DNA from: Desulforhopalus singaporensis
GTDB lineage: Bacteria > Desulfobacterota > Desulfobulbia > Desulfobulbales > Desulfocapsaceae
Reading direction: 5' to 3'
Assembly (NCBI RefSeq): GCF_900104445.1
Contig: NZ_FNJI01000011.1
Span: forward strand, 1 to 64,000
DNA: 64,000 nucleotides
Below the pieces are notes generated by a model. It was not told the origin of the DNA and searched no databases. It worked only from the letters and a program-made list of their open reading frames with translations. Positions within the stretch are counted from its first letter, which is position 1, and every line of letters begins with the position of its first letter. The position numbers were made by a program, and so were the translations under genes. Shown piece by piece: positions 63,349-64,000 of the stretch.

Positions 63349-64000
63349 CTATCTTATCTCCAGCTTCTGCTGAGTTATACGTGTATTTTTTCATCTCCCA
63401 GGATGCGGTGGGGCATCGTTCGGCGCAGAGCCCACAGTGAAGGCAGACATTTTCGTCTTTTACCATAACCCTGCCGGTGGGCAGGATGTCGGAGACGTAG
63501 AGGGCCTGGGCGGGGTTGTCGGCGGCTACTGTCAGGTTCTGCCGCAACTCCTCCTCGCTTGCATTTTCTATAAAGTTAATGCACGATTCCGGACAGATGT
63601 CAACACAGGCGTCGCATTCGATACAGGTTGAGTGGTCAAAGACCGTCTGCACGTCACAGTTCAGGCAGCGAAAAGACTCCTGGTGGCCGGTTTTCTTGCT
63701 GAACCCCAGTTCGACCTCCACCAGCCTGTTTTTGAGCGATTTTACCCTGTCGACCGTGGGAACCGCATACCTCCTGTCTTCGGTGACCTTGGCGTCGTAC
63801 AGCCACTCCTGCATTCCCATCGTCTGGTTCAGCAGGCTGGTTTTCGGGGCGGGACGCCGGTGCAGGTCTTTGCCCCGGCAGAAAATATCGATCGATATCG
63901 CCGCTTCATGGCCATGGGCAACCGCGGTGATGACATTTCTAGGGCCAAAGGCCGCGTCGCCGCCGAAAAAGATATGGGGAACGGTCGACTGGTGGGTGAT
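63335..64000 (-). CDS. FAD-dependent oxidoreductase with C-terminal ferredoxin domain (5-prime end beyond window)
   Basis: Partial, the last 221 codons. The frame stays open through the Met at 63820 to the window edge, and the residues before it, ending a GGDAAFGPRNVITAVAHGHEAA strand-helix (split here as GGDAAFGP and VITAVAHGHEAA), are the C-terminal FAD/NAD-binding signature of GltD-like pyridine-nucleotide oxidoreductases. A linker then leads to two Fe-S motifs: CIECDACVDICP and CLHCGLCAERCP, the latter near the end. A further CLNCD motif lies ahead. It likely exchanges electrons between NAD(P)H and ferredoxin for the KorAB enzyme. The internal Met at 63820 is not the true start. Confidence 0.85.
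   Translation of the reverse strand: MTHQSTVPHIFFGGDAAFGPRNVITAVAHGHEAAISIDIFCRGKDLHRRPAPKTSLLNQTMGMQEWLYDAKVTEDRRYAVPTVDRVKSLKNRLVEVELGFSKKTGHQESFRCLNCDVQTVFDHSTCIECDACVDICPESCINFIENASEEELRQNLTVAADNPAQALYVSDILPTGRVMVKDENVCLHCGLCAERCPTASWEMKKYTYNSAEAGDKIDEQD

Overview
The window reads as chromosome of an anaerobic, diazotrophic bacterium. The most likely source is a Desulfobacterota (sulfate-reducer-like or syntrophic deltaproteobacterial) lineage. Evidence is a nif cluster with the order nifH-nifI1-nifI2-nifD-nifK, a clostridial-type NifD insertion and a short NifK, two fatty-acid/CoA clusters, a glycyl-radical-enzyme activase, 2-oxoacid:ferredoxin oxidoreductase subunits and ammonia-dependent AsnA. 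This placement is inference; no rRNA or other marker is present. I see no tRNA, rRNA, CRISPR array or insertion sequence.

Layout. 0-6 kb: glycyl-radical activase, a small unknown protein, a radical SAM protein, and a NarL-type two-component pair with a duplicated Cache sensor. 6-15.5 kb: short-chain acyl-CoA metabolism (CoA-transferase facing an acyl-CoA ligase, thiolase, 3-hydroxybutyryl-CoA dehydrogenase, acyl-CoA dehydrogenase, a 56-residue CCG-domain remnant, etfB, etfA). 15.5-20 kb: a structured repeat element, a diiron ferritin-like protein, a secreted DsrE-like protein, a spondin-domain protein and asnA. 20-27.7 kb: a second beta-oxidation operon (acyl-CoA dehydrogenase, fused hydroxyacyl-CoA dehydrogenase/enoyl-CoA hydratase, acyl-CoA ligase, thiolase) headed by its own TetR regulator. 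28-29 kb: a His-rich NicO-type metal transporter and a MarR regulator.

29.3-42.9 kb is the nitrogen-fixation region. Two minus-strand transcripts are inferred: nifH-nifI1-nifI2-nifD-nifK-(NifB-like protein)-2Fe2S ferredoxin-GNAT-HEPN-like, and nifE-nifN-nifB. Both start at recognisable sigma-54 promoters, and the activator NifA is divergent from nifH. The NifB-like protein between nifK and the ferredoxin has lost all three radical-SAM cluster cysteines but keeps the rest of the fold. It is the strongest candidate here for an undescribed component.

43-64 kb: a PHP phosphatase, NikR, an MFS transporter, a polar amino-acid ABC transporter lacking an ATPase gene, an acyl-CoA/ACP ligase, rmuC, a HIT protein, clpA-clpS, holA, a large secreted protein with a possible caspase-like C-terminus, ilvA, and korB-korA followed by an FAD/ferredoxin oxidoreductase cut by the window edge.

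Functionally, the two fatty-acid clusters feed electrons to ETF and acetyl-CoA to central metabolism, the Kor/FAD module exchanges electrons with ferredoxin, and the nif region uses reduced ferredoxin. Nickel handling (NicO, NikR) fits an organism with nickel enzymes. All starts were chosen by eye from Shine-Dalgarno spacing and family N-termini.
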